A stretch of 64,000 bases of DNA from Treponema primitia ZAS-2 (GTDB taxonomy: Bacteria > Spirochaetota > Spirochaetia > Treponematales > Breznakiellaceae). The DNA lies in contig NC_015578.1 in NCBI RefSeq assembly GCF_000214375.1, forward strand, positions 1,860,001 through 1,924,000. Direction: 5' to 3'. Within the stretch, counting starts at the first letter, position 1, and each line of letters opens with the position of its first letter. The position numbers and the translations under genes were made by a program. This document shows, piece after piece, positions 17,578-26,724 of this stretch. The notes beneath the pieces are model-generated. The model did not search any database. It was not told the origin of the DNA and saw nothing but the letters and a program-made list of their open reading frames with translations.

Positions 17578-20358
17578 TTAACGCCCATGACAGAACTTGT
17601 ACTTTTTTCCACTCCCGCAGGGGCAGGGGTCGTTGCGGCCCACCTTGGGCACCGAGCGGATCACCGTAACCGCCTCGGGTTCAGACCGGGATGAAGGCCC
17701 CTTGGGGCGCCCTGCCTGGCCGCTGCCCCCGGCATCGGATGCCGCCATGTTGTTGGCAAAGGCCCCGATGCTGCCATGGCTGGCGGACTGCACCGTAGCC
17801 ATGGTCCGCTGTTCAGGCTCCCGGTTTCCGGCAGCTCTGATCCGCACCAGGTGTACCCGGGATGCTATCTCTTCGCGGATCGTATCTATCATGGCATCAA
17901 AGATCTGGAACCCTTCGATTTTGTACTCCGTCAAAGGATTCTTCTGGGCATAGCCCCGGAGGTACACCGCTTCCCGCAGGCCTTCCATATTTTCCAGGTG
18001 GTCAAGCCATTTTCCATCGATTGACTGGAGGTACTGACCCCGGATGAAATGGTTGATCCCCGCTTCCCCCACCAAGGCTATTTTATCGGCAATGTCCTTC
18101 TCCAGATCCCCGATGATCCCCTTCCGCAACGCTTCAGGGGTCCAGGATTCCTTGTCCTCGGGATCCACATGGATAAGGTAGCCGAATTTTTCCTTGAGGC
18201 TTGCTGTCAGTTCCTTTACCGCCTCCCCCTGGTCTCCCCGCTGGGCCGCGCGGTACCGGTCCAGTGCGGCGTCCACCATGTCGGCAGTGGATTCGTTGAC
18301 CCTGGCCTTGAGATCCTCATCCCTGAGTATGGCATCCCTCTGGTCGTAGATATACTTCCGCTGCTGATTCAGCACATCATCATAGTCCAGGAGGTGCTTG
18401 CGGATTTCAAAGTTCCGCTCCTCCACCTTTTTCTGGGCCTTCTCAATACTCTTATTAAGCCAGGGGTGGTAAATGGGTTCCCCCGGCTCCATGCCCATCT
18501 TGGACATGAGGTTCTTGATATTGTCCCCGCCGAAGAGGCGCATCAGGTCATCGTCCATGGAAATGAAGAACTTCGACCGCCCCGGGTCGCCCTGGCGGCC
18601 CGAACGGCCCCGGAGCTGGTTGTCGATACGCCGGCTTTCGTGGCGTTCGGTGCCGATTACATAGAGGCCGCCCTGGGACTTCACCTCCACATAGTCCTTC
18701 TTCCAGTTTTCGTATTCCTCTTGGTAACAGGCAGCATACCGTTCCGGCGATGCATCGGTCCCGGCTTTTTTCCGGGCCCGGTGTTCCGGGCTGCCCCCCA
18801 GCTTGATGTCCGTGCCCCGGCCCGCCATGTTGGTGGCGATGGTCACCGCACCCCGGGCGCCCGCCTCGGCGATGATCGCCGCTTCCCGGGCGTGGTTCTT
18901 GGCGTTCAGCACCTCGTGGCGCACCCCCCGGCGGGTGAGCAGAGTGGAGAGCTGCTCCGACTTTTCGATGGACACGGTCCCCACCAGCATGGGCTGGCCC
19001 CGTTTGTGGGCGGCGGCAATTTCATCCCCCAGGGCGTTGAATTTTTCCTTTTCGTTGAGGTAGACCACATCGTCTTCGTCATTCCGGCTCACCGGCAGAT
19101 TGGTGGGGATTACCACCACATCAAGGTTGTAGATCTTGGCAAATTCCACGGCCTCGGTGTCTGCGGTACCGGTCATACCGGATATTTTTTCATACAACCT
19201 AAAGTAGTTTTGGAAGGTGATGGTGGCCAGAGTCCGGTTCCGCTGGGCAATCTTGATCCGCTCCTTGGCCTCAATAGCCTGGTGGAGCCCGTCGGAATAG
19301 CGGCGGCCGTAGAGTATGCGCCCGGTAAACTCATCCACAATCTGGACCAGCCCATCCTGCACCACGTAGTCCACGTCGATATGGAACAATTTGTGGGCCC
19401 GCAAGGCCTGGGTAAAGTAGTGGAGGTACTCAAAGTTTTCTTCGTCAACGATGGCGCCCTTGATCAGGTTCCGCTTCTGGAGCAGTTCCTCGATCTTGGC
19501 CATACCGTTGTTGGAAAAGGAAACGTTTTTGTTTTTTTCGTTGAGCTTGTAATCCCCGACCACTTCTTCGCCCTGGGTCTCGTCAGGGTATTCGCCGTCG
19601 GCCTTCTTTTTAACTTCCTCCAGGGTGCCCAGGAGCTTGTCCACCTCAGCGTACTTGAAGGTATCATCCTCGGCGGCGCCGGAGATGATCAGGGGGGTTC
19701 GGGCCTCGTCGATGAGGATGGAGTCGATTTCGTCCACCACGCAGAAGCAGTGCCCCCGCTGGACCCGGCCTTCCAGGTCCCAGCGCATATTGTCCCGGAG
19801 GTAGTCAAAGCCGAATTCGTTGTTGGTCCCGTAGGTGATGTCGCAGGCATAGTTTTCCTTGCGCCGTGCATTGTCCATGTCCGAAAGGATGGTTCCCACG
19901 GTGACTCCCAGGTAAGAGAACACCGGCCGCATCCAGTCCGCGTCCCGGCTTGCCAGGTAATCGTTCACGGTCACCACGTGGACCCCCTTGCCGCTCAGGG
20001 CATTGAGGTAGGTGGCGGCCACGCTCATCAGGGTCTTGCCTTCACCGGTCTTCATTTCCACGATCTTCCCCAGGTGGAGCACGATGGACCCCAGGACCTG
20101 CACATCGTAGGGCCGCTCCCCCAGGTTCCGCCGCGCAGCCTCCCGCGCCAGGGCAAAAGCCTCCGGGAGCAGGGCGTCCAGGGTTTCCCCCTTGGCATAG
20201 CGTTCCTTGAACAGGGCGGTCAGTTTGGGGAACTCCTCTGCGGGTAATGCCGCAGCCCAGGCTTCTTTCTCATTAACCGAATGCAATATGGGCAACAGGG
20301 CCTTCAAATCCCGCTCGTGCTGGGAGCCGAACAGGGCTTTTACGATTTTTTCAAACAT
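17578..20358 (-). CDS. secA: Preprotein translocase ATPase SecA
   Basis: Motor of the Sec translocon: binds preproteins and drives them through SecYEG by ATP hydrolysis. The 926-residue protein starts [11 protein letters not shown] (20358); a TTG 12 codons upstream is possible but unlikely. Visible elements are Walker A in [11 protein letters not shown], Walker B-like [16 protein letters not shown], the [15 protein letters not shown] helicase region, [14 protein letters not shown] and the [13 protein letters not shown] arginine-finger motif. The C-terminal zinc-binding SEC-C motif ([16 protein letters not shown]) is complete, suggesting SecB-like or ribosome contacts. An intrinsic terminator follows at 17481-17514. 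It is transcribed divergently from the lipoprotein gene at 20479. Confidence 0.98.
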   Translation of the reverse strand: MFEKIVKALFGSQHERDLKALLPILHSVNEKEAWAAALPAEEFPKLTALFKERYAKGETLDALLPEAFALAREAARRNLGERPYDVQVLGSIVLHLGKIVEMKTGEGKTLMSVAATYLNALSGKGVHVVTVNDYLASRDADWMRPVFSYLGVTVGTILSDMDNARRKENYACDITYGTNNEFGFDYLRDNMRWDLEGRVQRGHCFCVVDEIDSILIDEARTPLIISGAAEDDTFKYAEVDKLLGTLEEVKKKADGEYPDETQGEEVVGDYKLNEKNKNVSFSNNGMAKIEELLQKRNLIKGAIVDEENFEYLHYFTQALRAHKLFHIDVDYVVQDGLVQIVDEFTGRILYGRRYSDGLHQAIEAKERIKIAQRNRTLATITFQNYFRLYEKISGMTGTADTEAVEFAKIYNLDVVVIPTNLPVSRNDEDDVVYLNEKEKFNALGDEIAAAHKRGQPMLVGTVSIEKSEQLSTLLTRRGVRHEVLNAKNHAREAAIIAEAGARGAVTIATNMAGRGTDIKLGGSPEHRARKKAGTDASPERYAACYQEEYENWKKDYVEVKSQGGLYVIGTERHESRRIDNQLRGRSGRQGDPGRSKFFISMDDDLMRLFGGDNIKNLMSKMGMEPGEPIYHPWLNKSIEKAQKKVEERNFEIRKHLLDYDDVLNQQRKYIYDQRDAILRDEDLKARVNESTADMVDAALDRYRAAQRGDQGEAVKELTASLKEKFGYLIHVDPEDKESWTPEALRKGIIGDLEKDIADKIALVGEAGINHFIRGQYLQSIDGKWLDHLENMEGLREAVYLRGYAQKNPLTEYKIEGFQIFDAMIDTIREEIASRVHLVRIRAAGNREPEQRTMATVQSASHGSIGAFANNMAASDAGGSGQAGRPKGPSSRSEPEAVTVIRSVPKVGRNDPCPCGSGKKYKFCHGR

Positions 20359-20478
20359 GATTTTAATGTACCGCTTGCGGGGCTTTGTTGGCAAGGGGAA
20401 GTAACCACGGACTACGAGAGGTACGCCAAACCCTCGCCTTCCTTGACAAGCGCCCCCCCCTGGACTAAGGTTTTACCC

Positions 20479-21681
20479 ATGAAACTGCTTCCCCTGCTTA
20501 TGTGCATCCCCCTGCTGCTGTTCAGCGCCTGTGCCCCCGGTGGCATCGCTTCGGTTGCCCGGGAGGACCTCTTTTCCCTGGACATCGGGCGGCTGGAGGA
20601 CCAGATCGACCTCTACAACCTGGAGGGGGGCCGGAGCAACCGCAAAACTTCTCTGGCCATGCGGGACGGCCTGTTCTACATTGCCGATGGCAATGGGGGG
20701 AAGGTGGTCCACTACACGTCCTACGGGGACCTCCTGTTCATGATTTACAATGACGAAACCAACCCGCCGCCCCTAACCCTCAGGACTGGGGTGGAAACCA
20801 GCGGTGTGGTAACCCGGTGGGCCTTTTCTTATCCCCTGCGGGAGCCCGGGGCCATTGCGGTGGATTCCCGGAAGCACATCTATGTGGAGGACCGGCTGCC
20901 CTATGAGCGGCACAGTTATGATGCGGAAAACCGGACTATCCAGGATAGTCTGGTCCTCCATTTCGATTCCGACGGCTGTTTTGTCGAATACCTGGGCCGG
21001 GAGGGCCTGGGGGGCTCCCCCTTTCCCAAGATTGAGCGGATTAGCGCCTCCCTGGCGGATGAATTTGCCGTGGTTTGCCGGCTGCCTACGGGCTGGAACA
21101 TCTACTGGTTTGACCTGGAGGGGACGCTCCTGTACTTTATCCCCTTGAAAAATGAACAGATTCCCATTCCACCGGACCGGCTGCCGGTGTTTCCTTCTAT
21201 AGATACCATTGCCGTATCCCCGGACAGCCGGAAGCTTTTTATCAAAATCGACTATTATCGGGAGACCTTTGACGAATCCACCAAGACCAAGCTGGGGACT
21301 GAGCCGGACAGCTCGGTGATTTGGATTATGAACGTGGAGGATGGTTCCTACCAGGGGACCATTGAGGTTCCGTTCTACGAATCCACGGTGACCGAAAACA
21401 ACCGGCGTATTACAGACCGGCTGCTCTATTCCCTCCTGGGGGTGGTGAAAAACGACCGGGCGTTCCTCATGATTCCTGTGGAGGACGGGTATTCTATCAT
21501 GATTCTTTCCACGGACCCCCACGAGCAGCGCCGGGGCTTTATCCAGGTGAAGAGCGAAGAGCTTCAGTTCAACGCTTTTTCCATCTCCGCCGAGGGTATC
21601 CTGTCGGCGTTGCTGGCCACGGACTTCCAAGCCAAGCTGGTCTGGTGGCGGACGGACAAATTCCTGGAGGAGGGGGGATGA
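20479..21681 (+). CDS. Lipoprotein, probably with a beta-propeller fold
   Basis: A 400-residue protein starting MKLLPLLMCIPLLLFSAC; LLFSAC is a good spirochaetal lipobox, so lipidation at Cys18 is expected. The mature part has repeating segments of the type GLFYIADGNGGKVVHY, GAIAVDSRKHIYVEDR, and IDTIAVSPDSRKLFIK, spaced 40-60 residues apart, like NHL or YncE beta-propeller blades. No catalytic motif is visible. AAGG lies 8 bases before the ATG. It is followed after 24 bases by a membrane-anchored partner of unknown function, and the pair is divergent from secA. Surface versus periplasmic location cannot be decided. Confidence 0.8.
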   Translation: MKLLPLLMCIPLLLFSACAPGGIASVAREDLFSLDIGRLEDQIDLYNLEGGRSNRKTSLAMRDGLFYIADGNGGKVVHYTSYGDLLFMIYNDETNPPPLTLRTGVETSGVVTRWAFSYPLREPGAIAVDSRKHIYVEDRLPYERHSYDAENRTIQDSLVLHFDSDGCFVEYLGREGLGGSPFPKIERISASLADEFAVVCRLPTGWNIYWFDLEGTLLYFIPLKNEQIPIPPDRLPVFPSIDTIAVSPDSRKLFIKIDYYRETFDESTKTKLGTEPDSSVIWIMNVEDGSYQGTIEVPFYESTVTENNRRITDRLLYSLLGVVKNDRAFLMIPVEDGYSIMILSTDPHEQRRGFIQVKSEELQFNAFSISAEGILSALLATDFQAKLVWWRTDKFLEEGG

Positions 21682-21705
21682 GAGCGGGGATGAGGAGGGG
21701 TTGGT

Positions 21706-22284
21706 ATGGATGAGGATACGCCGAAACAGGGGCAGGAGCCGGGAGCGGGGGATGACCAGGAGCTTGTATTTTATTACAACCGGGAGCGGCGGCTGGAGAA
21801 GGCTTCTGCGGCGGTGCGAGCCCTGAATGAGCCGGGGCCGCCGGTGAAGGGGGGGCTTATCCGTTCCCTTACCTCCACAAAGCCCCATGCTTTTCTCTTT
21901 ATTTCCATACTCCTCATCATGGCCATGCTCATGGTTTTCTCAGCTCTGAACAAGCCCCAGGAGCTTCTTACCCTGGAGGACAATGAGTTGCAGTTCGGCG
22001 CCGGGCATTTAGGGGACGAACCCTATATGGCGGTGCGGAAACGCATTGCCAAGGACGGAAACCCCTATACCGGAGAGGTATATATCGGCGTAAGCCCGGT
22101 GATAAAGGGTGCTTCTAAGCTGGAAGCGGCGGATATACCGGTATTCACCCATCGTATCTTCTTTACCCTGGAACAGGAGGAGGAATACCGGTTTGCCCTG
22201 CCCTTTGACGCCGCCGCGTATGTGCTGCTCATCCAGGTGGGGGATCACCGGGCAAGTACCCGGGTAAAGTCATTATCAAACTGA
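21706..22284 (+). CDS. Single-pass membrane protein of unknown function
   Basis: A 192-residue protein with an N-terminal charged cytoplasmic segment (1-60), one membrane helix at about 62-82 (AFLFISILLIMAMLMVFSAL), and a periplasmic beta-rich domain. No family recognised. It is probably in an operon with the preceding lipoprotein (24-base gap, GGAGGGG-type purine runs just upstream of the ATG). The topology suggests it may link the propeller lipoprotein to the inner membrane. Confidence 0.65.
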   Translation: MDEDTPKQGQEPGAGDDQELVFYYNRERRLEKASAAVRALNEPGPPVKGGLIRSLTSTKPHAFLFISILLIMAMLMVFSALNKPQELLTLEDNELQFGAGHLGDEPYMAVRKRIAKDGNPYTGEVYIGVSPVIKGASKLEAADIPVFTHRIFFTLEQEEEYRFALPFDAAAYVLLIQVGDHRASTRVKSLSN

Positions 22285-22299
22285 CCCAAATATACCGGA

Positions 22300-22415
22300 G
22301 GGGGCAGGGATGCCTCCCGGAGGCTAACCTGTAGAGTCTGCCGGAGCAGCCCCGCTGCGCGGGTCTGCTCCGGCAGGGAATTCCAGAGACGCCTCCGGAA
22401 GGCATCCCCGCCCCC
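22300..22415. repeat. Large nested inverted repeat in an intergenic region
   Basis: The 293-base gap 22285-22577 holds a long potential hairpin. An outer stem of 25 bp (22300-22324 with 22391-22415) has two mismatches, and an inner perfect 12-bp stem (22338-22349 with 22365-22376) encloses a further 5-bp stem (22351-22355 with 22359-22363). It is GC-rich and lacks a T-tract, so it is not a classical terminator. It could be a species-specific intergenic repeat or a structured RNA. Confidence 0.7.
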
Positions 22416-22528
22416 TTCGGCGCCTGGTTAATCGGATAATGATTTTCCCTTGTGGGGGATGGCCTTTGCTGGTAAGAATCGGAGGCTTAACACGGTTGAC
22501 GGGTTAAGTTAAGAATAACTGGCTTTCC

Positions 22529-22557
22529 TTGACCGAAAGGCGTAATTAGGTTACATT
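22529..22557 (+). promoter_or_regulatory. Sigma-70 promoter candidate for the membrane protein/Nudix pair
   Basis: TTGACC (22529-22534), a 17-base spacer, then TACATT (22552-22557), 20 bases before the ATG at 22578. The untranslated leader would contain the GCGGGGAACGG ribosome-binding site. Confidence 0.5.
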
Positions 22558-22577
22558 AGTGATATGCGGGGAACGGT

Positions 22578-22988
22578 ATGATTCAGTTTTATTTTTTATC
22601 CATCATTCTTAATGCCCTGACCGGATATACGCTTATCACGGATACCGGGGAGGATGACGCGGTCATTGAAAGCGGTTTTCGCTGGTCCCTCCATAATGAA
22701 ACCTGCCGCCTGATCCTGGGGATACTGACCATCCTCATGGGCCTTCTGAAGATTCTCTCTGTAGTCCAGGGGGATGTAGCTGTCATTGGGGACCTCCTTC
22801 CTGCCCTGGCAGGATTCCTTGCCGGTTTTGTGCTGGCCTTTGAATACTACCGTAACCGATCCACCCTGGAGCCGGAACACACCGAAAAGATCGAACACCT
22901 TCTGATACGCAATAAAAAATGGATAGGCTTTATCGCTCTTACTGCGGCGGCCCTGCATTTCCTCTTCCCCTCGGTACTCCTCCTTTAG
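22578..22988 (+). CDS. Small integral membrane protein of unknown function
   Basis: A 136-residue protein with four hydrophobic segments (about 1-16, 44-62, 70-88 and 113-135) and a charged loop between helices three and four. The N-terminus MIQFYFLSIILN could act as an uncleaved signal anchor. No family motif is recognised. It starts after GGGGAACGGT and is followed after 9 bases by a Nudix hydrolase, probably in the same transcript. Confidence 0.7.
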   Translation: MIQFYFLSIILNALTGYTLITDTGEDDAVIESGFRWSLHNETCRLILGILTILMGLLKILSVVQGDVAVIGDLLPALAGFLAGFVLAFEYYRNRSTLEPEHTEKIEHLLIRNKKWIGFIALTAAALHFLFPSVLLL

Positions 22989-22997
22989 GACCCTGGT

Positions 22998-23387
22998 TTG
23001 CGTAGGTCCGTGGCGGGAATCGCCTGTGAACAGGGGCTTTTTTTTATAGCCCAACGGCTAAGTGGCGGGGACATGGGGGATAAGTGGGAATTCCCCGGAG
23101 GGAAGGTAGAGGAGGGGGAGTCCGATGCGGAGGCCCTTATACGGGAATACGATGAAGAATTCGGGGCGCCGGTTACCGTGGGGCCCCTGTTGGGGACCGC
23201 AGACTTTGAACACCACGGCATTGCCCGCCAGGTTAACGCTTACCGGATATATTTGACCCATACTGATTTCAGGCTCACCGAGCATACCCAATGGAAATGG
23301 GCCTCCCTGGAGGAAATTGAAACCCTGGACTTTGTGGATTCGGATCGCAAGCTGGTTCCGGATTTAAGAAAGGCGGAGCTTAGTTAG
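22998..23387 (+). CDS. Nudix hydrolase, MutT-like (8-oxo-dGTP diphosphatase candidate)
   Basis: A 129-residue Nudix protein. The complete Nudix box Gx5Ex7REx2EExG is visible from GGKVEEGESDAEALIREYDEEFG at about residues 34-56, giving the metal-binding glutamates. Size and the short N-terminal strand fit MutT/CTP pyrophosphatase types that sanitise oxidised nucleotides. The start is uncertain: TTG at 22998 keeps the first strand RRSVAGIA and has AGGA upstream; GTG at 23010 is the alternative. Its 3' end overlaps the convergent omptin-like gene by 8 bases. Confidence 0.85.
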   Translation: MRRSVAGIACEQGLFFIAQRLSGGDMGDKWEFPGGKVEEGESDAEALIREYDEEFGAPVTVGPLLGTADFEHHGIARQVNAYRIYLTHTDFRLTEHTQWKWASLEEIETLDFVDSDRKLVPDLRKAELS

Positions 23388-24417
23388 AACCCACCCGAAC
23401 CTTTTGCAAAGGAAGCGCAACTTTCAGGATAAGGGCCAGGTCAAAGGCTGAATAGGCCGCGCCGGCGGAATTTTCATATACCGTCGCAGGAGTATTTCTA
23501 CCGGAGACGGTTTCTGTTGTATCCCCCCGGGAGCCGCTAATATAACGCCAGGAGCTATGCAGCAATAGTGAAATGATAGGGGTAGGGGAAAAACGAAAAT
23601 CCAGAGATGGTTCAATATACAAGCCCCCCGGCATGGTATCAACATACTGGGTATATTCTTTACCAGAACGGATATTAAGATAATGATTATCCATATCAAA
23701 GGCAATGATTAAGGGGCTGATAAAAAAGTTAAAATCAAGACCCATGAGGGGGTGAAAAGGCCAGGAAAGTCCAAGGCCGGGTGAAAAAATAAGCCAATTC
23801 TGATCATAGCTGATCATAATCCCCTGACCGGGGATTTTTTCCCAGTCCTCAGCTTTATATCTTCTGTAACCATCCCTGGCTATCCAGGAGAAACGCATAA
23901 AAGAAAAAGAAAATAGGGCTTTAATCACCACCGCCTGGGCAACAGGAATGGTAAGACCTCCGGAAAAATCCGCCAATACTGCACCCTGGATATAGGCGTC
24001 ACTGGAAGAAAAATTAGTAAAAAGCGGATCATCATGGCTTGCGGGATACAGAGGATCGTCCCAGTCCCGGTCCTCCATGACTCCGCTTTGCAGGGGCAGG
24101 CCGAACTTTACCGACAGATCCACCTCCGCCCCAAGACCGTCCAGGGGGTGGGTACGGGAAAGCTCCAGGGCGGTTCCAACATACACCATGGGTTTTAAAT
24201 CCCAGAGCAATTTGCTTAAATAGGCATCATCATCATCATCCTGATAGACAATCTCTTCAGCCTGTCCCAGGAGAACTCCGATCCCGGTTGCCAGGGAAAA
24301 GGTATAGGGGGTTTTGCCGATGGAAAAACTGGCCGTATTCTGGGCAAATAAATATGTGGGAAATGTACTGATGAAACAGATGCTGACGAAAAAGGCAAAA
24401 CCGTATATACTTCTCAC
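23380..24417 (-). CDS. Omptin-family outer-membrane protease
   Basis: A 345-residue exported beta-barrel protein with a signal peptide ending near LFAQ (25-26). It aligns by eye along its length with OmpT/Pla. VMEDRDWDD gives Asp116 and Asp118 for OmpT Asp83 and Asp85; AFDMDNHYL gives Asp243 and His245 for Asp210 and His212; GQAEEIVY gives Glu55 for the substrate-pocket Glu27. All catalytic residues are therefore kept. Omptins cut next to basic residues on the outer-membrane surface and in enterobacteria require LPS; treponemes lack typical LPS, so the cofactor would differ. The GTG start at 24417 lies 3 bases from the divergent ATG at 24421, with a possible promoter (TTGACC at 24448-24453) inside that neighbour. 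Confidence 0.87.
   Translation of the reverse strand: MRSIYGFAFFVSICFISTFPTYLFAQNTASFSIGKTPYTFSLATGIGVLLGQAEEIVYQDDDDDAYLSKLLWDLKPMVYVGTALELSRTHPLDGLGAEVDLSVKFGLPLQSGVMEDRDWDDPLYPASHDDPLFTNFSSSDAYIQGAVLADFSGGLTIPVAQAVVIKALFSFSFMRFSWIARDGYRRYKAEDWEKIPGQGIMISYDQNWLIFSPGLGLSWPFHPLMGLDFNFFISPLIIAFDMDNHYLNIRSGKEYTQYVDTMPGGLYIEPSLDFRFSPTPIISLLLHSSWRYISGSRGDTTETVSGRNTPATVYENSAGAAYSAFDLALILKVALPLQKVRVGSN
24383..24411 (+). promoter_or_regulatory. Promoter candidate for a leaderless lipoprotein transcript
   Basis: CTGACG (24383-24388), a 17-base spacer, and TATACT (24406-24411), only 9 bases before the ATG at 24421. Transcription would start at or within a few bases of the start codon, and no Shine-Dalgarno sequence is present. 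The promoter lies inside the divergent omptin gene. Confidence 0.5.
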
Positions 24418-24420
24418 ACC

Positions 24421-24810
24421 ATGAGAGTAGGTTTATCCCGATATTTTGGTCAAGTAGCGCTTATTACTATGGCCCTTCTATTGTATGGATGTAAGCGGGG
24501 CCCCGAAGAAATACCGATGATTCCCCCCTCAACTCCTCCGCTCTCCCGTTCCGTTATCGGCTATGGGGTGATAAGCAGTTCCTATACTCATGTGCAAAAT
24601 GAGCCCGCCCCTGAATCGGTGTCCCTGGGCTACCTCCGCCGGGGATCGGTGGCGGAAATAGTGGAACGGCGTATCATCACCAGAGGGGGGTCAGGCGAAG
24701 CCTGGATTCGAGTGAACGGCCCTTACCGGGGTTGGATTAAAGAGGAGGGCGTCCAAATCTACGATAATGAAGCCCAGGCGCAGACCGCCTCGGAATCCCT
24801 GAGTCAATAA
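24421..24810 (+). CDS. Small lipoprotein with an SH3-like domain
   Basis: A 129-residue protein with lipobox LLLYGC, so Cys24 should be lipidated. The mature part, about 45-115, has the short-strand pattern of a bacterial SH3 domain (YLRRGSVAEIVERR, EAWIRVNGPYRGWIKEEGVQIYD), which usually binds peptidoglycan or peptides. The ATG has no ribosome-binding site, and its predicted -10 box is 9 bases upstream, so the mRNA may be leaderless. It is divergent from the omptin gene with only 3 bases between the start codons. Confidence 0.75.
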   Translation: MRVGLSRYFGQVALITMALLLYGCKRGPEEIPMIPPSTPPLSRSVIGYGVISSSYTHVQNEPAPESVSLGYLRRGSVAEIVERRIITRGGSGEAWIRVNGPYRGWIKEEGVQIYDNEAQAQTASESLSQ

Positions 24811-24920
24811 TCCATTACGCGGAGTAATGAGTCAAATTCATAAATAATTTCAATTTTTTTTAATTCCTTTAAAGCGTTTTTTCTTTTCCTTCCCCTAAAG
24901 GGGGTATATGGGGAGGTCTT

Positions 24921-26639
24921 ATGAGAAAACCATTGTTCATTGCCATTATCAGTCTTTTTATGTTCACCCTGATCTTTGGATCCTGTGAAAATCCGGAAAA
25001 TTCCACTGTCCAGGGAAAAGGGCTGGAACAAAATAATCAGGCCTATCAAAATTCCGGGGAAGAAAAAGCTAATCCTGACAGGGAAAAAAGTGATCCTAAG
25101 GGAGAAAATTCCGATCCCAATGAGGAAAACGCCGACCCCGATGAAGAAAGCGCTGACTCCGGCGGGGAAAATACCGGCCCAGGTAAAGGAAATGCCGATT
25201 CCGGCGACGAAAACACCGGGACCGACGGAAAAAATTCTGGAGAAAAGCAGGAAGAAGCTGTTCAGGAGCCGGGACTTCCGGGAAAACTCTTTATTACCGT
25301 TTCCCCCGAGGAATTTACCCACTACACCCTCAGCTTTCTTCACCAGTCAGGGGATACGACGGATGATTTGAAGCTACCGCCGGAAAACGAAGGGCTTATG
25401 CTTGATCTCGCCGCCGGATTGTGGACTATTACCGCAGTTGCTTATGTAAACCCGGGAACCGGCGATCCTATCCCGGCTGCCCAAGGGCTTGTCCAGGTCC
25501 AGGTTATACCGGAAAAGATCGTGGAAGTTTCCATCACCTTGGATAAAATGCTGGGCGGGGAGGGTAGCCGGGGAACCCTGTCTTATTCGGTGGAATTTCC
25601 CCAGGATTTGGTCAGGTCCGCCTTACTGACCCTATTCGCCCGGGATGAGGACGGGGTATTCCGGCCATGTTTCATCACGGATCTTCTGGAGAGCGCCGCC
25701 GGCAATGTCAGCGAAGGGGCCATCGTCTTAAATCCCGGCTATTATCGCTTGGACCTTACCATGAATGCCCTCTATCACCGGGTAACTAAAACGGAGTATA
25801 TATCCATTTATCCTTATGGAGAAACCAGGACGACGGACTTTTATTTTGATCCGGCGGATTTTCCTCCAGTAACTGAAATAACAGATACCGTTGCTCTGAC
25901 GGCCTATCTTAAGAAACAGTCGGGGGTCACCGAAACAAACCCCTGTTTAATCCGCGTAGGGAATGTGGATTTATCAATTTCCGCCAATTCAGCTTCCGTT
26001 AAAGCTCTGTATAGCAGCCTTAGCCAGTATACTGCATTGGATTTGCGGGACTGTAGCGGGGCAAGCCTTATTAATTCTACAGCCAAAACAACCCCTACTA
26101 AAGTGAATATGGTCGCCCTTATTCTACCTGTTGGTCTGCGTACCCTAAGCGCCAACGTATTCTCCGATTGCCCTTCTTTGGTTTTAGCGGACTTGCCTGG
26201 AGTTACTACTATCAATAATGCCGCCTTCAGTGGTTGTGGTAAACTTGAATCGGTAAATATGCCGGAAGTGACGGCAATAAAAAATGATTTCACCTCCACG
26301 AATGGAGCTTTTCAAGGATGTAAAATCTTAAAATCGGTTTATCTACCGAAGGCGCTCAAATTAGAGCGGGACACCTTCAGATCATGCAAAGCCCTTTCGG
26401 TGGTGTACCTGCCCCAGGTAAATACCCTTGCAGAAGGAGCCTTTGAAGACTGTTCGGCATTAGACTGTCTTATCCTGGGGGAAACTCCCCCAAAGTTGGG
26501 AAAGGAAGTCTTCAAAGATTCTAACCCAAGAACTATCTACGTACCACAGTCAGCAATAGATACGTATAAAACCACCACCCAACAGGGATGGACCCCTGGT
26601 TTGAAGGAAAAAGTAAGGGCCTTGCCCGAAAAAATTTAA
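24921..26639 (+). CDS. Surface lipoprotein with an acidic repeat stalk and BspA-type leucine-rich repeats
   Basis: A 572-residue protein with lipobox LIFGSC (Cys22). Residues 30-115 form a low-complexity stalk of 8-9-residue units such as GENSDPNEENADPDEES, rich in Asp, Glu, Asn and Gly. A central beta-rich region (about 120-330) resembles carbohydrate-binding or Ig-like domains. The C-terminal 390-560 holds BspA/TpLRR-type repeats with CxxLxxVxLP spacing (DCPSLVLADLPGVTTI, GCGKLESVNMPEVTAI, GCKILKSVYLPKALKL, SCKALSVVYLPQVNTL, DCSALDCLILGE). Such proteins in oral treponemes mediate adhesion; here the ligand is unknown. GGGGAGG lies 5 bases before the ATG. Confidence 0.88.
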   Translation: MRKPLFIAIISLFMFTLIFGSCENPENSTVQGKGLEQNNQAYQNSGEEKANPDREKSDPKGENSDPNEENADPDEESADSGGENTGPGKGNADSGDENTGTDGKNSGEKQEEAVQEPGLPGKLFITVSPEEFTHYTLSFLHQSGDTTDDLKLPPENEGLMLDLAAGLWTITAVAYVNPGTGDPIPAAQGLVQVQVIPEKIVEVSITLDKMLGGEGSRGTLSYSVEFPQDLVRSALLTLFARDEDGVFRPCFITDLLESAAGNVSEGAIVLNPGYYRLDLTMNALYHRVTKTEYISIYPYGETRTTDFYFDPADFPPVTEITDTVALTAYLKKQSGVTETNPCLIRVGNVDLSISANSASVKALYSSLSQYTALDLRDCSGASLINSTAKTTPTKVNMVALILPVGLRTLSANVFSDCPSLVLADLPGVTTINNAAFSGCGKLESVNMPEVTAIKNDFTSTNGAFQGCKILKSVYLPKALKLERDTFRSCKALSVVYLPQVNTLAEGAFEDCSALDCLILGETPPKLGKEVFKDSNPRTIYVPQSAIDTYKTTTQQGWTPGLKEKVRALPEKI

Positions 26640-26724
26640 CGAAACCTCTGTGGGCTTGCTATATTTTTTTTACGGATTAAAGTAAACTGAATGTCAGCAT
26701 CGCATAGTAGGGGAGGGAGAGAAG

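Noticed and set aside
18049-20247. A 732-codon open frame on the plus strand
   Set aside because: It lies entirely antisense to secA; its composition (His/Val/Gly-rich) is that of a GC-rich complement, and no motif is visible.
20773-21888. A 371-codon open frame on the minus strand
   Set aside because: Antisense to the propeller lipoprotein and the next gene; Arg/Pro/His-rich shadow without a recognisable domain.
24804-25343. A 179-codon open frame with hydrophobic repeats on the minus strand
   Set aside because: The repeats mirror the acidic stalk of the lipoprotein on the other strand.
26640-26724. SOS/LexA box upstream of recA
   Set aside because: No LexA-type palindrome is present, and the -10/-35 match is poor.
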